Source: Nemophila menziesii (Eukaryota; Streptophyta; Magnoliopsida; Boraginales; Hydrophyllaceae). Taken from it: a DNA stretch of 64,000 nucleotides. Every line of letters starts with the position of its first letter. Position 1 is the first letter of the stretch. Under the pieces are notes generated by a model. It worked only from the letters and a program-made list of their open reading frames with translations. It ran no database searches and was not told where the DNA came from. Below, one piece after another: positions 1-10,179 of the stretch. The stretch is taken from NCBI GenBank assembly GCA_029959085.1, contig JARWIR010000024.1, positions 18,092,296-18,156,295 of the forward strand. The letters are read 5' to 3'. Position numbers and translations under genes: made by a program.

Positions 1-459
1 TATGGAAGTGTATCTCGGCCATTTGGTCGAACATCTCTAGCACGAAATATGAATAGGTCTTGAGATGTTTGTGATCTCTGTAATTCTCCAACACCCAAGA
101 TTGTCATCATCTACAATAAACATACAATGTTACTGAAGATGAGCTTTAAAAGATTGAATCTTTCCATAGGTTTGGTGGAATTAGCTTCAGCTGGTAATTC
201 TATGACAATATTCAATAATATTTCAAAGCTATTCAATAAACCTTTTGTGTAGCTACTTCTTTTGTGGCTGAACATATCTCAAAAAATTCAAGCAAACCTG
301 TAAATGGTGTAACGAAAGGCAACAATTATCTTCTGTAAATGATGAGAGCAATGAGAACTCACCGATGAGGACTCGCAGATGAGAACTCACCATGGTGGTG
401 AGAACAGGTTGGGTGAGATGGAAATGTGAAGGTGAAGCGTATTTAAGTAGCTTATATAG
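1..459 (-). pseudogene. captured host gene 5' fragment with promoter (in H0)
   Basis: On the minus strand there is a TATA-like box (CTATATAA, + 452-459) and about 60 bp of leader. A start codon in good context (CACCACCATGG, ATG at 393) follows. Acceptor-like (TTTACAG) and donor/acceptor-like sites then frame stretches that read open, for example the residues IVIELPAEA and, further on, FRARDVRPNGR. Three near-identical copies exist in the window. The parent gene is not recognised. The exon model is inference, and the reading frame needs at least one frameshift. Confidence 0.4.
452..459 (-). promoter_or_regulatory. TATA-like box of captured gene
   Basis: CTATATAA on the minus strand lies about 60 bp upstream of an ATG in good context. 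The same box is kept in the other two copies (9,890-9,897 and 24,785-24,792). It looks like a host promoter carried by the Helitron; activity is unknown. Confidence 0.4.
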
Positions 460-744
460 TAGGGACATGTTTGGCATTTTCTAACTCTTTAAGTAATGAA
501 ACGATCTGAATCGTCGGTTGTAACCTATTTTTGGATAATAATCAATCCCGTTCCTTCTTTATACCCTTTAGGGATATATATATATATGGATGTATATATA
601 TATATGATGTGTAATTAAAGATTTAAAATTTCATGTATAACAAAACATAACATCAATAAAGGGATTTTATTTTCTTTGTTGAGTTTTTTGTCAAATTTCT
701 GCTAAGATAACCTTAGAGAAATAAGAGGTCATTATGAAAATGCA

Positions 745-1471
745 TCATGAAGTTCTTCCATGATTATGTTCTTAATGACTTCAAAATTGAGATAAACAGT
801 TGTCATAGATTTATCAGTGCACTGCAAGCGTGTCGTTTACAGAAAGAACGGATATAAAACTTGCGATTTGAAACATCAGAAGTTGCATATATATACCAAC
901 GACAATTTGTAGCTTTCTTCTTCTTGCAATACACACTTGCCTTGGAAGCAAAATTATGAATGAAGACATTATGAAAGCTAGTCTCACACGAGTACGTAGC
1001 AACGAGACATCTTAACTCACAAATACCGTCATGCTATATTCCACCTACTAGCTTTAAGATCTCATCTCAATCACTGCTAAGAAGTTTCTTTTCAGTAAGT
1101 ACATGAAATTATTTGTCAAGATTACGATGCTCAATCAGCTTAAACGTTTGATCACTAACTGAAGAAACAACTTGACATGTTGTGCGCGAAGAACATGTAG
1201 GAGCAAATACCAAGGGTAGTTCAACATGAATCTCGACACAAAGTTTAGACAAAAGAATGAATTTACCATAAAATAGTGTCAACATCAGTTTTACCTAGCA
1301 TTAAGCATAATTGTTGACTACCAAAACTATCGATACTCTATTAAGAAATTATTCAGTTTCTTCCAACGTTCGACTACATAATTCTTGATGTATTAATGAA
1401 TCAAAATACATAAATGGATAAAAGAAATACTGATCATCATATTTGAATTGAACAAGAAGATTCAGTATCAT
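745..1471 (-). pseudogene. MULE transposase N-terminal remnant (copy a, unit 1)
   Basis: This is a decayed 5' part of a Mutator-like transposase. The minus-strand ATG is at 1,471, and broken frames give a Cys/His-rich, MuDR-like DNA-binding region (pieces such as CRWYIY are clearer in the unit 3 copy). It is homologous to the N-terminal half of copy b (3,780-4,461) but stops before the catalytic core. Several stops and frameshifts make it non-functional. It sits directly downstream of copy b on the same strand, so the pair looks like a tandem duplication with the second copy truncated. Confidence 0.6.
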
Positions 1472-1490
1472 ATTACACAAAACCTATAAA

Positions 1491-2066
1491 TAGGGATGGC
1501 AATGGTTAGAATATTAACCGTTACCGATGGATATCTGATCCGATAAAAAACCCGTTAGTGAAACCAATGGCGCATCCATGAAGGTTTGACTCTCACAAAA
1601 GGTAACCGATGGATAAACCGTTAGTATTTAGTTTTTTACAATAATCTGATGGATAATGCAGAATTTGAATAAATTATAAGAAATAAAAAAATATATACTA
1701 TATAAAAATATTCTATAAATACACAATCATACATAATATTAAACAAAATAAAATTAATCTATAAATAAAACACCAAACTGGTTTTATCTAGTTTATTACT
1801 ATATTGTCTAATACTGGTCACCCAATAATTAAGTAGCTAATTTCATAGTTTTAAAAATATTTTATAGGATTTTTTTATTTAAAACCTATTGAATAATTAT
1901 GGATGTGGATTAACCGTGGATAATCCGCATTCGTTGTGGATGCGGATTTGGTAAATAATTCTAAAATCCGATAGGTAATGGATGCGGATTTGGTTATCTT
2001 CTTTCTTAATGGATGTGGATGTGGTTATTCTATTTTTTGAGGATATCAGATCCGTTGTCATCCCTA
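1491..2066. mobile_element. hAT-type miniature element (unit 1)
   Basis: A 576-bp non-coding element with short terminal inverted repeats, TAGGGATGGCAAtgg at the left and the inverse of TAGGGATGACAAcgg at the right. It is flanked by an 8-bp target duplication, CCTATAAA (1,483-1,490) and CGTATAAA (2,067-2,074), with one mismatch. Inside are repeated GGATGCGGATTTGG-like motifs. An 8-bp duplication and TAGGGATG-type ends point to the hAT superfamily. It lies between the 5' flank and the start of MULE copy a, and the same insertion is present in all three units, so it predates the tandem amplification. Confidence 0.75.
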
Positions 2067-2074
2067 CGTATAAA

Positions 2075-2845
2075 GAAATAGCTAAAAAATAATTTATATT
2101 TAAATGTTATAAAAAAATTCTTATTACTTAATATACTAGATTTAAATTATAACTTTATAATTTTTTATAAGATCAATTTATTAAATATTGCAATTTTTTT
2201 ATACTAGGATTTATTTTGAGTTAAGGATAGTAATACTTAATAATTTATTATATGTATTACTTAAATAAAATAAAATTTTAATTCTTTAGATAATTTATTT
2301 CATAAATTTATAGATTAAAATATTAATATAACTCACATTAATTATTTATATAATACTAAAAATTCTATATGAATGAAGTGTAATGGTATTAATTTGCATA
2401 TTTTTTGTACTAACCGATACTATTATCTTTAAAAAAAAATGAAAAGAAACGTAATTGTGTTGGATTCCCATATTTGTATTTCAACATGGGTAATTACATA
2501 TTTGTGTATTTTATGTTTATTATAAGAAAAATCGAAAAACGTTAAACCCCGAACTCCCTACATTACAATTCCCACACCCCATCCCAGTTTAGTTTCTTGA
2601 TTTGCCCCTAGAAATTGGTAACATGAGTTAAGGTGGCTATCAGACCGGTAGTTCCATGACTGAACCCTCTTCAATTCAGGCTACCAAACCTACCGTCTAT
2701 ATTCAATTTGATAATCACCTTGAATCCTAATACACTATTCCACTATGGGTATATGATTGAAATCAAACGTATAGAGTTGATTAGCAATATATACAAAGTA
2801 ATAATTCTCACCCACCATTTTTTCACCACTTTATTGCGTTCGATG
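2075..2845. other. AT-rich 5' flank of MULE copy a, no gene
   Basis: This stretch is homologous to 4,480-5,240, the flank upstream of MULE copy b. It is AT-rich in its first half, and the second half contains a moderately conserved 200-bp block around ATCCCAGTTTAGTTTCTTGAT that is repeated in all copies. It is probably the transposase promoter and leader region of the element. No ORF of note is seen. Confidence 0.45.
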
Positions 2846-4461
2846 TCATTTCTTCATATCATTTTCTCTTGAAAATGCATTAGAAAACTGCTTCTTTGAA
2901 ATTTTTTGCAAGAACTGAACTTCTTTTTGGGTTCTTGCCTTATAAAAATCTTGTACACACGTATTGTACTCAAATTTATTAACAACATATGCAATATTAT
3001 TTAGATAAGATATCATGCTTTTAGTGAATCTATTAGAACCTTTGTGTTTGGTCTTTAAGTTATTTTTAGATGTACCATGCAAAAAGAATGGGGAGAAGAA
3101 GGAAAACGCTGCATAAGGCTAAAGTAATACCAGTAAGATGGTTAGAAACAAACGTAATCTCTCATTCGAATATATATGGGGCAAAAAAAATCAAAAGTCT
3201 ATTTTGATTGATACTGCCTTCTGATTGCGCAATAGAAAAAGTAACGGGTAACAAGCCTAGACAAAAAATAAGAGATGTGAAAGATAAAATTACAAAAGCA
3301 CATATGGCACAATCCCGTATCACATAGCCTACATGAAAATGCAAATTTGTACCACTATTTGCATCCTTCGTAGTAGCAATAATCAACACTCCCTTATAGT
3401 TATATTTCAAAAACATTCCACCGATAAAGAGAAACGGGCGACAAGTACGGAAAGCCGCAATATTGGCACCAAAAGCAACATGGCAACTCTCAAAATAATG
3501 GGTTGTAGAATAAATTGATACGATACTTCCCTAGAAGGATCGATTTCTTTTAACTTCTGAAAATATGAACATATATGGTTATTACATACACCAACATCAC
3601 CAGATACTGCATTTCGTGCTTTGTTCACAGCATGATATGCACGTTTGTAGGATATTTCATAACCATGACTATGTTTAAAAAAGATAACAATATCTATCGA
3701 TTTAGTAGATAGAGCAGACTTAATTTCTTCCATGATTATGTTCTTAATGACTTCACAACTGAGATGAACACTACTCATATATTTTCTCGGTGCACTGCAA
3801 GTGTGTCGTTTACGGAAAGACGGATATAAAGCTTGAGATTTGAAACATCACAAGTTGCATATATATACCAACGACAATCTATAACTTTCTTCTTCTTGAA
3901 ATACACACTTACCTTGGAAGCACGATTATGAATGAAAACATTATGAAAGTCAGTTTCACACGAGTACCTAGCAACGAGACATCTTAACTCACAAATACCG
4001 CCATGGTATATTTCACCTACTAGCTTTAAGATCTTATCTCAATCACTGATAAGAAGTTTCTCTCCAGTAAGAACATGAAACTCTTTATCAAAATTATGAT
4101 GCCCAATCATCTTAACCGTTTGATCACTAATGGAAGAAACAACTTGATGAGTTGTGCGCGAAAAACATGTAGGAGCAAATACGAAGGGTAGTGCAACATG
4201 AATCTCGATACAAAGTTTAGATAAAAGAATCGACACATCATGATGAATTAACCATGGAATAGTGTCAACATTAGTTCACTTAGCATTAAGCATAATTGTT
4301 GACTACCAAAACTGTATCAATGCTCTACTAAGAAATCTTTCAATTCCTTCCAACGTTCGACTGCATAATTCTTGATAGACTGAAAAAAATCAAAATACTC
4401 AAACGAATAAACGAAACACTGATCACCATATTTGATTTCAAAAAGAAAATTCGTTGTCATA
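2846..4461 (-). pseudogene. MULE (MuDR-type) transposase, copy b, unit 1
   Basis: This is the nearly complete reading path of a Mutator-like transposase, broken by stops and frameshifts. From the N-terminus (ATG at 4,461) it has a MuDR-type N-terminal domain and a Cys/His-rich DNA-binding region. A typical helical region follows (ISYKRAYHAVNKA, then GD...YFQKLKEIDPS; 3,407-3,778), then the start of the catalytic core (KYNYKGVLIIATTKDANSG, 3,162-3,416) and the C-terminal HLKNNLKTKHKG region (2,846-3,082). The domains match the MULE transposase pattern known from plants. In this copy a one-base loss changes CMVHLKNNL to MHGTSKNNL. A tandem truncated copy follows at 745-1,471. No terminal inverted repeats could be identified by eye. 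Confidence 0.8.
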
Positions 4462-5340
4462 AAAAAAAGTATATAGAAACAACTAAAAAGTGATTTATAT
4501 TTAAATTTATAAAAATCCTTATTATTTAATATACTAGATTTATGTTATAAATTTATCATTTTTTATAAGATCGGTTTATTAAATATTGCAAAGTTTTTAT
4601 ACAAGGCTCTATTTTAAGTTTGAAGATTGTAATACTTAATAATTTATTATTTGTGTTACTTAAATAAAATTTAAATTTGAATCTTTAGATAATTTATTTC
4701 ATAAATTTATAAATTAGAATATTAATATAACACACATTAATTATTTATATAATACTAATAATACTATATGAATTAAGTGTAATTTTATTAATTTGCATTT
4801 TTTAACCAACCAATAATATAATATATTAAAAAAAGACGAGAAAAATAATTATGTTAGATTTCAATATTTGTATTTTAACATTGGTAATTATACATTTATT
4901 TATATTATTTTTATTATAAAAAAAATTCAAAAATCGTTAAACCGCAAACTCCCTATATTTCAATCCTCACATCTCATCCCAGTTTAGTTTCTTGATCTAT
5001 CCCTCGAAATCGGTAACATGAGTCAAGGTGGCTATCAGACCGGTCTAAATCAGTTCCGAACCAGACCCTCCTTTATTAATGTTACCAAACCCACCGCCCA
5101 TATTCAATTTGATAATCACCTTGAATCCTAACACACTATTCCACTATGAGTCAATGATTAAATTCAAGATATGGAGTTGATTAGCAATATATACAAGTAA
5201 TAATTCTTGTCCATCTTTTTTTCACCTCTTTATCCGTTATTATCATCTTCTCCATTGTAATTTCTTTTAAATCCCGAATCATTCTCGATTATTTAATTAA
5301 CTTTTTTTAAGATGCAGAAATCTTACATTGCGTGAAAGTA
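4462..5340. other. AT-rich 5' flank of MULE copy b, no gene
   Basis: Upstream region of the transposase remnant, repeated at 13,881-14,757 and, diverged, upstream of copy a. Only short random ORFs occur. The unit 1 and unit 2 versions are near identical until 14,757, where the extra DNA of the second interval begins. Confidence 0.4.
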
Positions 5341-5724
5341 AGAGATTAACTTTTAAATATTAAGAGATTAATTTATCTCAATATGTGAAAGTAAGATATT
5401 AACAAAATCTAAACACTAACTCTCAATATTTATAGCATATGATTGATTTTACATAGAAATCCTAGTTTTATCTGATATAAGAGCGAGAAATAAGAAAAAT
5501 ATTAATTCGATAATGAATAATGATACAAAATTTGAACTTTGGGTATGTATATGAGACCCCTTAGGTCTTCAAGTTGAGTCATCCAAATGTATAAGAAATC
5601 AGGATTTTATAGTCATCAACGTGTAAGGTATATGGACTAAATGATATAATTTAGTAAATGACCCATCTTTATAATAAGTCAAGTAGCAGATCACAGATGC
5701 AACCTAAAAGAAGAAGCCAACAAA

Positions 5725-5901
5725 TCAATAATCGTAAGGCCCATCTGGAAATAAGAATTGTGATTTACCAATTACAACAAGAATTACACACATGAAATGA
5801 TCAATCTCGTTTATTTGTGCATGAGAGATACTTTGATAAATGAGCTCAATGTAATATGGTTCTAAAGTTGTAGGAAAAGTAACAATCAGTGACACACACA
5901 T
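5725..5901 (-). CDS. conserved 58-codon ORF, unknown (exon-like)
   Basis: A short open frame on the minus strand beginning MCVSLIVTFPTTLEP and ending FLFPDGPYDY. The copy at 20,560-20,736 has the same length and only two visible amino-acid changes (F to L, I to V), although it lies beside a fast-changing microsatellite. The family is not recognised. It may be an exon of a larger captured or host gene rather than a free-standing gene, and chance conservation through recent duplication is also possible. Confidence 0.25.
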   Translation of the reverse strand: MCVSLIVTFPTTLEPYYIELIYQSISHAQINEIDHFMCVILVVIGKSQFLFPDGPYDY

Positions 5902-5904
5902 ACC

Positions 5905-5936
5905 CATATCCCCATCCCCATCCCCATCCCCCTCCC

Positions 5937-5976
<40 letters not shown>
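5905..5976. repeat. compound microsatellite (CCCCAT)n/(CA)n/(TA)n
   Basis: A run of CCCCAT units is followed by CA and then TA dinucleotides. The CTAG end of Helitron H1 abuts it at 5,977. The 5' end of the Helitron at 10,013 also abuts an AT-dinucleotide run, which suggests that the element inserted into an (AT)n tract. Confidence 0.85.
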
Positions 5977-5977
<1 letters not shown>

Positions 5978-5985
5978 TAGGGAAT

Positions 5986-6010
5986 GCCCCGTACCTGAAG
6001 GTACTTGGGC
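5986..6010 (-). other. Helitron H1 3' terminal hairpin
   Basis: An inverted repeat GCCC(C)GTACC-TGAA-GGTAC(TT)GGGC lies six bases inside the CTAG end. It matches the stem-loop expected near a Helitron 3' terminus. A second, decayed hairpin of the same sequence (GTACC/GGTAC) lies at 6,382-6,395. Confidence 0.7.
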
Positions 6011-7331
6011 TAAAATTAATTTGAAAAATTATAATAAATTGTGCAAAACTCATAATTGAATTATATGTAAAAGAAGTGAAAATCATTCTATTACCTGTAA
6101 AAATAAGTATAAAAATGATAAAATATATCAATACAAATAATCACCATCTTATATACATAGTTATGCATTTCTCTCATAACTCTACAACCATAAGATGAAT
6201 ATGTATCCTATATTTCGCTATATTATAAAATATTTATATATTTTATATATGTATTTCAACTTTTTTACTGGACAATATTATACATGTATTTTACAAGACT
6301 TTGCGAAGATTATTACTTTTTAAGCTAATTATAAAAAAACTCGTACCTTATTACTTTTTAAGCTAATTCTAAAAAAACATCGTACCTGAAGGTACTTGGA
6401 CAAAAACTAATTTAAAAAAATTATAATTGATAGTGCAAAATTCATCATTTAGTTTATATCAATAGTTAAATGAAAATCATATATAAAAACGTGGTTCTCA
6501 TAAATATAATGTCTTTTTAAAGAAACTATTTCTTTCGTATTTCCAGTTGTATGTTCTAGTTGATTATAGAAAAAATCTGTAATAATTAAAAGTAGCCGAG
6601 CAAAATCTGATATTGGATCATAAGTAAATTTGCAAAATAAAACTTACTTATAGTTACAACAGAAACATACCATTTGCAAATTAATAAAACGGGTAAATAT
6701 AACACTATGGTGTTTCAGACCCTTAAAGAACATGGTGGTATGGAGAAAGGGGTGAAAATCGGATCTGAAATTTTCTTTTTTTTTATTTTTCCAATCCGAA
6801 AAATCTAATTTCCGAAAAGATGTTTAATGTTCTGAAATTCAGTTTTTTTTTTAAAATTTGGGTCGGAATTGGGTGCTACCAATTAATTTTTCGAATTTTT
6901 TGGTTTCCTGATCTATTTTTTTTCGATTTTACGTTCCAAATTTTAAAAAAAGTTAATAAATTTAAGATAAAAAAAAAGTATACAAAAGGAAACTCTGAAA
7001 AATTCAGAAAAAAATAAAACAATGGAACATGATATATAACTTTATAAGAATCTTTATCAATTCATACATACATAATTAATACAAATATACCATGTTTTGA
7101 TAATTAACCAAGATAGGATCGGAAAAACAAAAGTTGAAATATTTAACTTTACACTTTCCATATGTAAATACTCAAAAAATTATATTGCAAGAGTTATTCC
7201 CAGCACAAACATCACATTACAAAATTACAGAGACAGGTTAATTATATGAGCTTTCTTAATCTTTATCTAGATTATGTTGTTTTGTGGTTTGAGATTCAAG
7301 AATAAGCGATTGAAGCTCTGTATGGGAGTCA

Positions 7332-7478
7332 TCAAGAGAATTTCCACTCTTTGCTAATTTTATTCATCAAGTCATCATGGAACAACTTGAGTGCATCTGT
7401 AGTAGAAAGAGAATGCACCGATTCATTCAAATCTCGAAACTTAATCCTTTTCTCTTCCACCCGAAAGCACTTCATACA
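7332..7478 (-). pseudogene. captured exon, unknown gene (in H1)
   Basis: An open stretch on the minus strand reading CMKCFRVEEKRIKF and then a region with ALKLFHDDLMN, ending at a stop at 7,332-7,334. The H2 copy at 22,134-22,280 has the same length and reads open as well. It looks like coding sequence captured with the neighbouring exons on the same strand. The parent gene is not recognised, and whether this is an exon of the RBM39-like gene or another gene cannot be decided here. Confidence 0.35.
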
Positions 7479-7700
7479 TCTCGAATTCTATTCATACATT
7501 CGTTGACCCGGAAGAGGCTGACCAGAGAGAGATATTGAATCATAAAATCAACATATCTGCATACATACAATACAGACCATTTGCTTCAAATAAATAAATC
7601 ATGTATATAATATAAAAAGGTTAAAGAGAGAAAGAAAGATATTGTTAAAATTGTTGACAACTACAAAAAAGCGACAGTAAAGGTAGTATAAAGTATAAAC

Positions 7701-7916
7701 CTTGCCAACCCTGGAGAAAAACTCATATACATCTCGTTCATCTGCCTTGAAACAAATCTGAAAGATTCATCAAAAAAAATGTTAGAGAAACTCATTATCA
7801 GTAAATACTACAATCAATTGATTTGCAAGATTACCTGATAGGCGAAGACTGTTCTTTGATCTTGTTCATGATCAGCTTGTGGTTCCATTTTTTCTTCTTT
7901 TTTCTCTTTATGTCTT
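7701..7916 (-). pseudogene. captured RBM39/CAPER-like splicing-factor exons (in H1)
   Basis: Two exons lie on the minus strand, with intact splice signals. Exon 7,835-7,916 reads HKEKKEEK...DQRTVFAYQ and is followed by a GT donor. Exon 7,701-7,757 reads KADERDVYEFFSRVGK and is preceded by TTTCAG and followed by GT. Together they match the start of the first RNA-recognition motif of RBM39/CC1-like splicing factors, where the order Arg/Lys-rich tail, DQRTVFAYQ, then ERDVYEFF is characteristic. The next exon (VRDVRLIMDR), present in H2 at 22,467-22,522, has been deleted from H1. With most of the gene missing this is a fragment, not a gene. Confidence 0.75.
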
Positions 7917-8127
7917 CTGCAAATAATAGTACATAAACCTGAAATTCTTAGCGATACACTCATATAAAAATTGGTTATCCTCTGACTTTTTTCAGAAAGA
8001 GTCAGGCAAACATGACATGATAAAGAAGCATGTTTATTCATATCATATTACCTGATAAAGACTCCAAACTTCAATTTTAGTAAATGTAAATTTTATTTTA
8101 TCCTTCAATAACTTAAAACTATATTAC

Positions 8128-8215
8128 CTGATTAGTCCCTGGAAGAGGCCATTGGATCAGATTCCACACCAACTCTACATGGTAACTCCGTCTTAATAGT
8201 CCATACTATTTAAAC
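8128..8215 (-). pseudogene. captured exon-like block, unknown (in H1)
   Basis: An 88-bp block on the minus strand bounded by TTTTTGCAG before and CAG|GTAATA after. H2 has an 88-bp equivalent at 23,022-23,109. In one frame H2 reads VQIVWTIKTELPC and then a stop near the end. Its origin is not recognised. It lies just upstream of the RBM39-like exons and could be from the same or another captured gene. Confidence 0.35.
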
Positions 8216-8379
8216 CTGCAAAAATAAAGGATATTACAGTAAAAAAGAAAAAAAGCTCATAATTTGCATTTGTGAAATTAAATTTATGTTAACTTACAGA
8301 AACTTTGAGGTGGAGCCAAGAGTTATTATATCTCCACTTGAGAGCTCAAATGTTGAGAAAAGAAATATAGAGACCTAAA

Positions 8380-9300
8380 GACTATAGTGCAATTTCACAT
8401 AAATTGCTAGCATAAAAATATATTTATTATTATATTATGGACCCGCTCAAATTATAAGAATCTTCATTTGGCCCTCCAACATTTGAAACTCGTTTTATTG
8501 GGCTTTGATTTATTTTAATTGCCTGTTTAAAGTGTACTTACTTTAAAAAACACTAATATATGGACATATAATGCATTATTTACATAACATAGGAATATAT
8601 TGTGCAATTCACTCTGACAACACAAATTCCTGGCTCCAAGGGTAAATCGGGACTTCAATATATAAGAAAAAACATAGAATTAATACTATAAGGACCTATT
8701 TGCAAAAATGAAAACTTATTAAACTCGAAAACCTAGCCAGAAAAATCAAGGAAACGGCCTGCGGGATAAGATGTTGTGTCAGCAATATAAGAAGCAGCTT
8801 CATAGAGCAGGTACAGAAGGAAAAAGCTGAGGCTTAATCCCATAGTTATTTTCACTATTTGTCTGCAAAATATAGTATAATATAAGGACCTTTAGTGCAA
8901 TTATTTCAGATATTTTGTATAATATAGGGACTTCTGGTGCAATCAACTTAAAAACAGAATCACCATACGAATATGTTGTTTTCATATGTATACGAATATA
9001 TACAACTAAGAAATTGCCATGAATGGGAAGTTTGATTCTCCATTTGCTGTTTAAAGAAGCAAACGTAATTCAATACTTCGATTATTTTCTCCAAAAATAA
9101 ACAAAGATTTGTAAATTATGATATTAAAAGTAGGTGAAGCTAATAAACGTAGGTGAAGCTACTGATCAAATTCTATACAGCAATTTTTGTATAATAAAGG
9201 GATTTATAATGCAACTTTTGCATAACACATTGACCTTTAACGCAATTTTGCATAACACAGGGACCTATAACACAATTAACTCAAATATATAGGTTTAAAA
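8380..9300. repeat. dispersed GGGACC...TGCAATT motif region (in H1)
   Basis: No gene is visible. A short motif resembling ATAACACAGGGACCTATAAT followed by GCAATTT recurs at least seven times with variation. It is most regular at 9,188-9,285. The same motif type recurs in H2 and in the extra block (near 15,160, 15,345 and 15,690). Function unknown. Confidence 0.5.
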
Positions 9301-9440
9301 TGACAGTAGGTCTCTCAGTATTTAACTCTTTATGCAACTCGAATATTACACATCCCTTCTAAATGAAAAATAAAATTAGAAAGGCTAATTGCATTCAGTA
9401 CCTCAGTTATACAATTGAGCCATTTTACCTTTTAGTTTTA

Positions 9441-9897
9441 TGGAAGTGTATCTCGGCCATTTGGTCGAACATCTCTAGCACGAAATATGAATAGGTCTTG
9501 AGATGTTTGTGATCTCTGTAATTCTCCAACACCCAAGATTGTCATCATCTACAATAAACATACAATGTTACTGAAGATGAGCTTTAAAAGATTGAATCTT
9601 CCCATAGGTTTGGTGGACTTAGCTTCAGCTGGTAATTCTATAACAATATTTAATAATATTTCAAAGCTATTCAATAAACCTTTAGTGTACCTACTTCTTT
9701 TGTGGTTGAACACATCTCAAAAAATTCAAGCAAACCTGTAAATGGTGTAACGAAAGGCAACAATTATCTTCTGTAAATGATGAGAGCAATGAGAACTCAC
9801 CGATGAGGACTCGCAGATGAGAACTCACCATGGTGGTGAGAACAGGTTGGGTGAGATGGAAATGTGGAGGTGAAGCGTATTTAAGTAGCTTATATAG
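9441..9897 (-). pseudogene. captured host gene 5' fragment with promoter (in H1)
   Basis: This is the H1 copy of the fragment at 1-459. The TATA-like box is at 9,890-9,897 and the start codon at 9,831 in CACCACCATGG context. The block lies near the 5' end of the Helitron, so a transcript starting here would run in sense through the RBM39-like exons downstream. The parent gene is not recognised. Confidence 0.4.
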
Positions 9898-10013
9898 TAG
9901 GGGCATGTTTGGCATTTTTTTAATTCTTTAAGTAATGAAACGATCTGAATCGTCGGTTGTAACCTATTTTTGGATAATAATCAATCCTGACCCTTCTTTA
10001 TACCCTTTAGGGA

Positions 10014-10179
10014 TATATATATGGATGTATATATATATGATGTGTAATTAAAGATTTAAAATTTCATGTATAACAAAACATAACATCAATAAAGTGATTT
10101 TATTTTCTTTGTTGAGTTTTTTGTCAAATTTCTGCTAAGATAACGTTAGAGAAATAAGAGGTCATTATGAAAAAGCATC
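10014..10179. other. flank between Helitron and MULE, no gene
   Basis: AT-rich flank repeated at 575-744 and 24,908-25,070. The AT-dinucleotide run varies in length between copies. No coding content. Confidence 0.4.

Larger units (their letters stand above)
1..574 (-). mobile_element. Helitron H0, 5' terminal fragment
   Basis: This is the 5' end of a Helitron whose remainder lies left of the window. It matches the 5' parts of the two complete copies ending at 10,013 and 24,907 almost base for base. Read on the minus strand, the element begins TCCCTAAAGGG directly after an A inside an (AT)n tract, as expected for Helitron insertion between A and T. The 5' boundary is inferred from the TC start, the AT-rich flank and the matching 3' termini of the full copies. 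The segment carries the promoter and first exons of a captured host gene. Confidence 0.6.
5341..5976. other. flank of Helitron H1 ending in microsatellite
   Basis: DNA between the MULE block and the Helitron 3' terminus. It is repeated at 20,188-20,820, and a diverged version of 5,490-5,720 occurs at about 18,700-18,930. It contains the conserved 58-codon ORF described separately and ends in a compound repeat of CCCCAT, CA and TA units. Confidence 0.5.
5977..10013 (-). mobile_element. non-autonomous Helitron H1 with captured genes
   Basis: An element of about 4.0 kb on the minus strand. The 3' end has a hairpin (GCCC-GTACC / GGTAC-GGGC, + 5,986-6,010) followed by CTAG (5,977-5,980) and a host T. 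The 5' end starts TCCCTAAAGGG after a host A (10,013/10,014). These are the hallmarks of Helitrons: TC start, hairpin, CTRR end, AT insertion site and no target duplication. No Rep/helicase gene is visible. On the same strand it carries, from its 5' end, a captured promoter and exons, then exons of further genes including an RBM39-like splicing factor. The element is repeated with the same ends at 20,821-24,907. Confidence 0.72.

Noticed and set aside
253..477. 74-codon minus-strand ORF repeated three times (also 9,691 and 24,586) as a free-standing gene
   Set aside because: It runs through the TATA-like box and leader and past likely splice sites. Its recurrence is explained by the tandem duplication.
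6820..7017. 65-codon Phe/Lys-rich plus-strand ORF in H1
   Set aside because: Low-complexity translation of a T- and A-rich tract; broken in H2.
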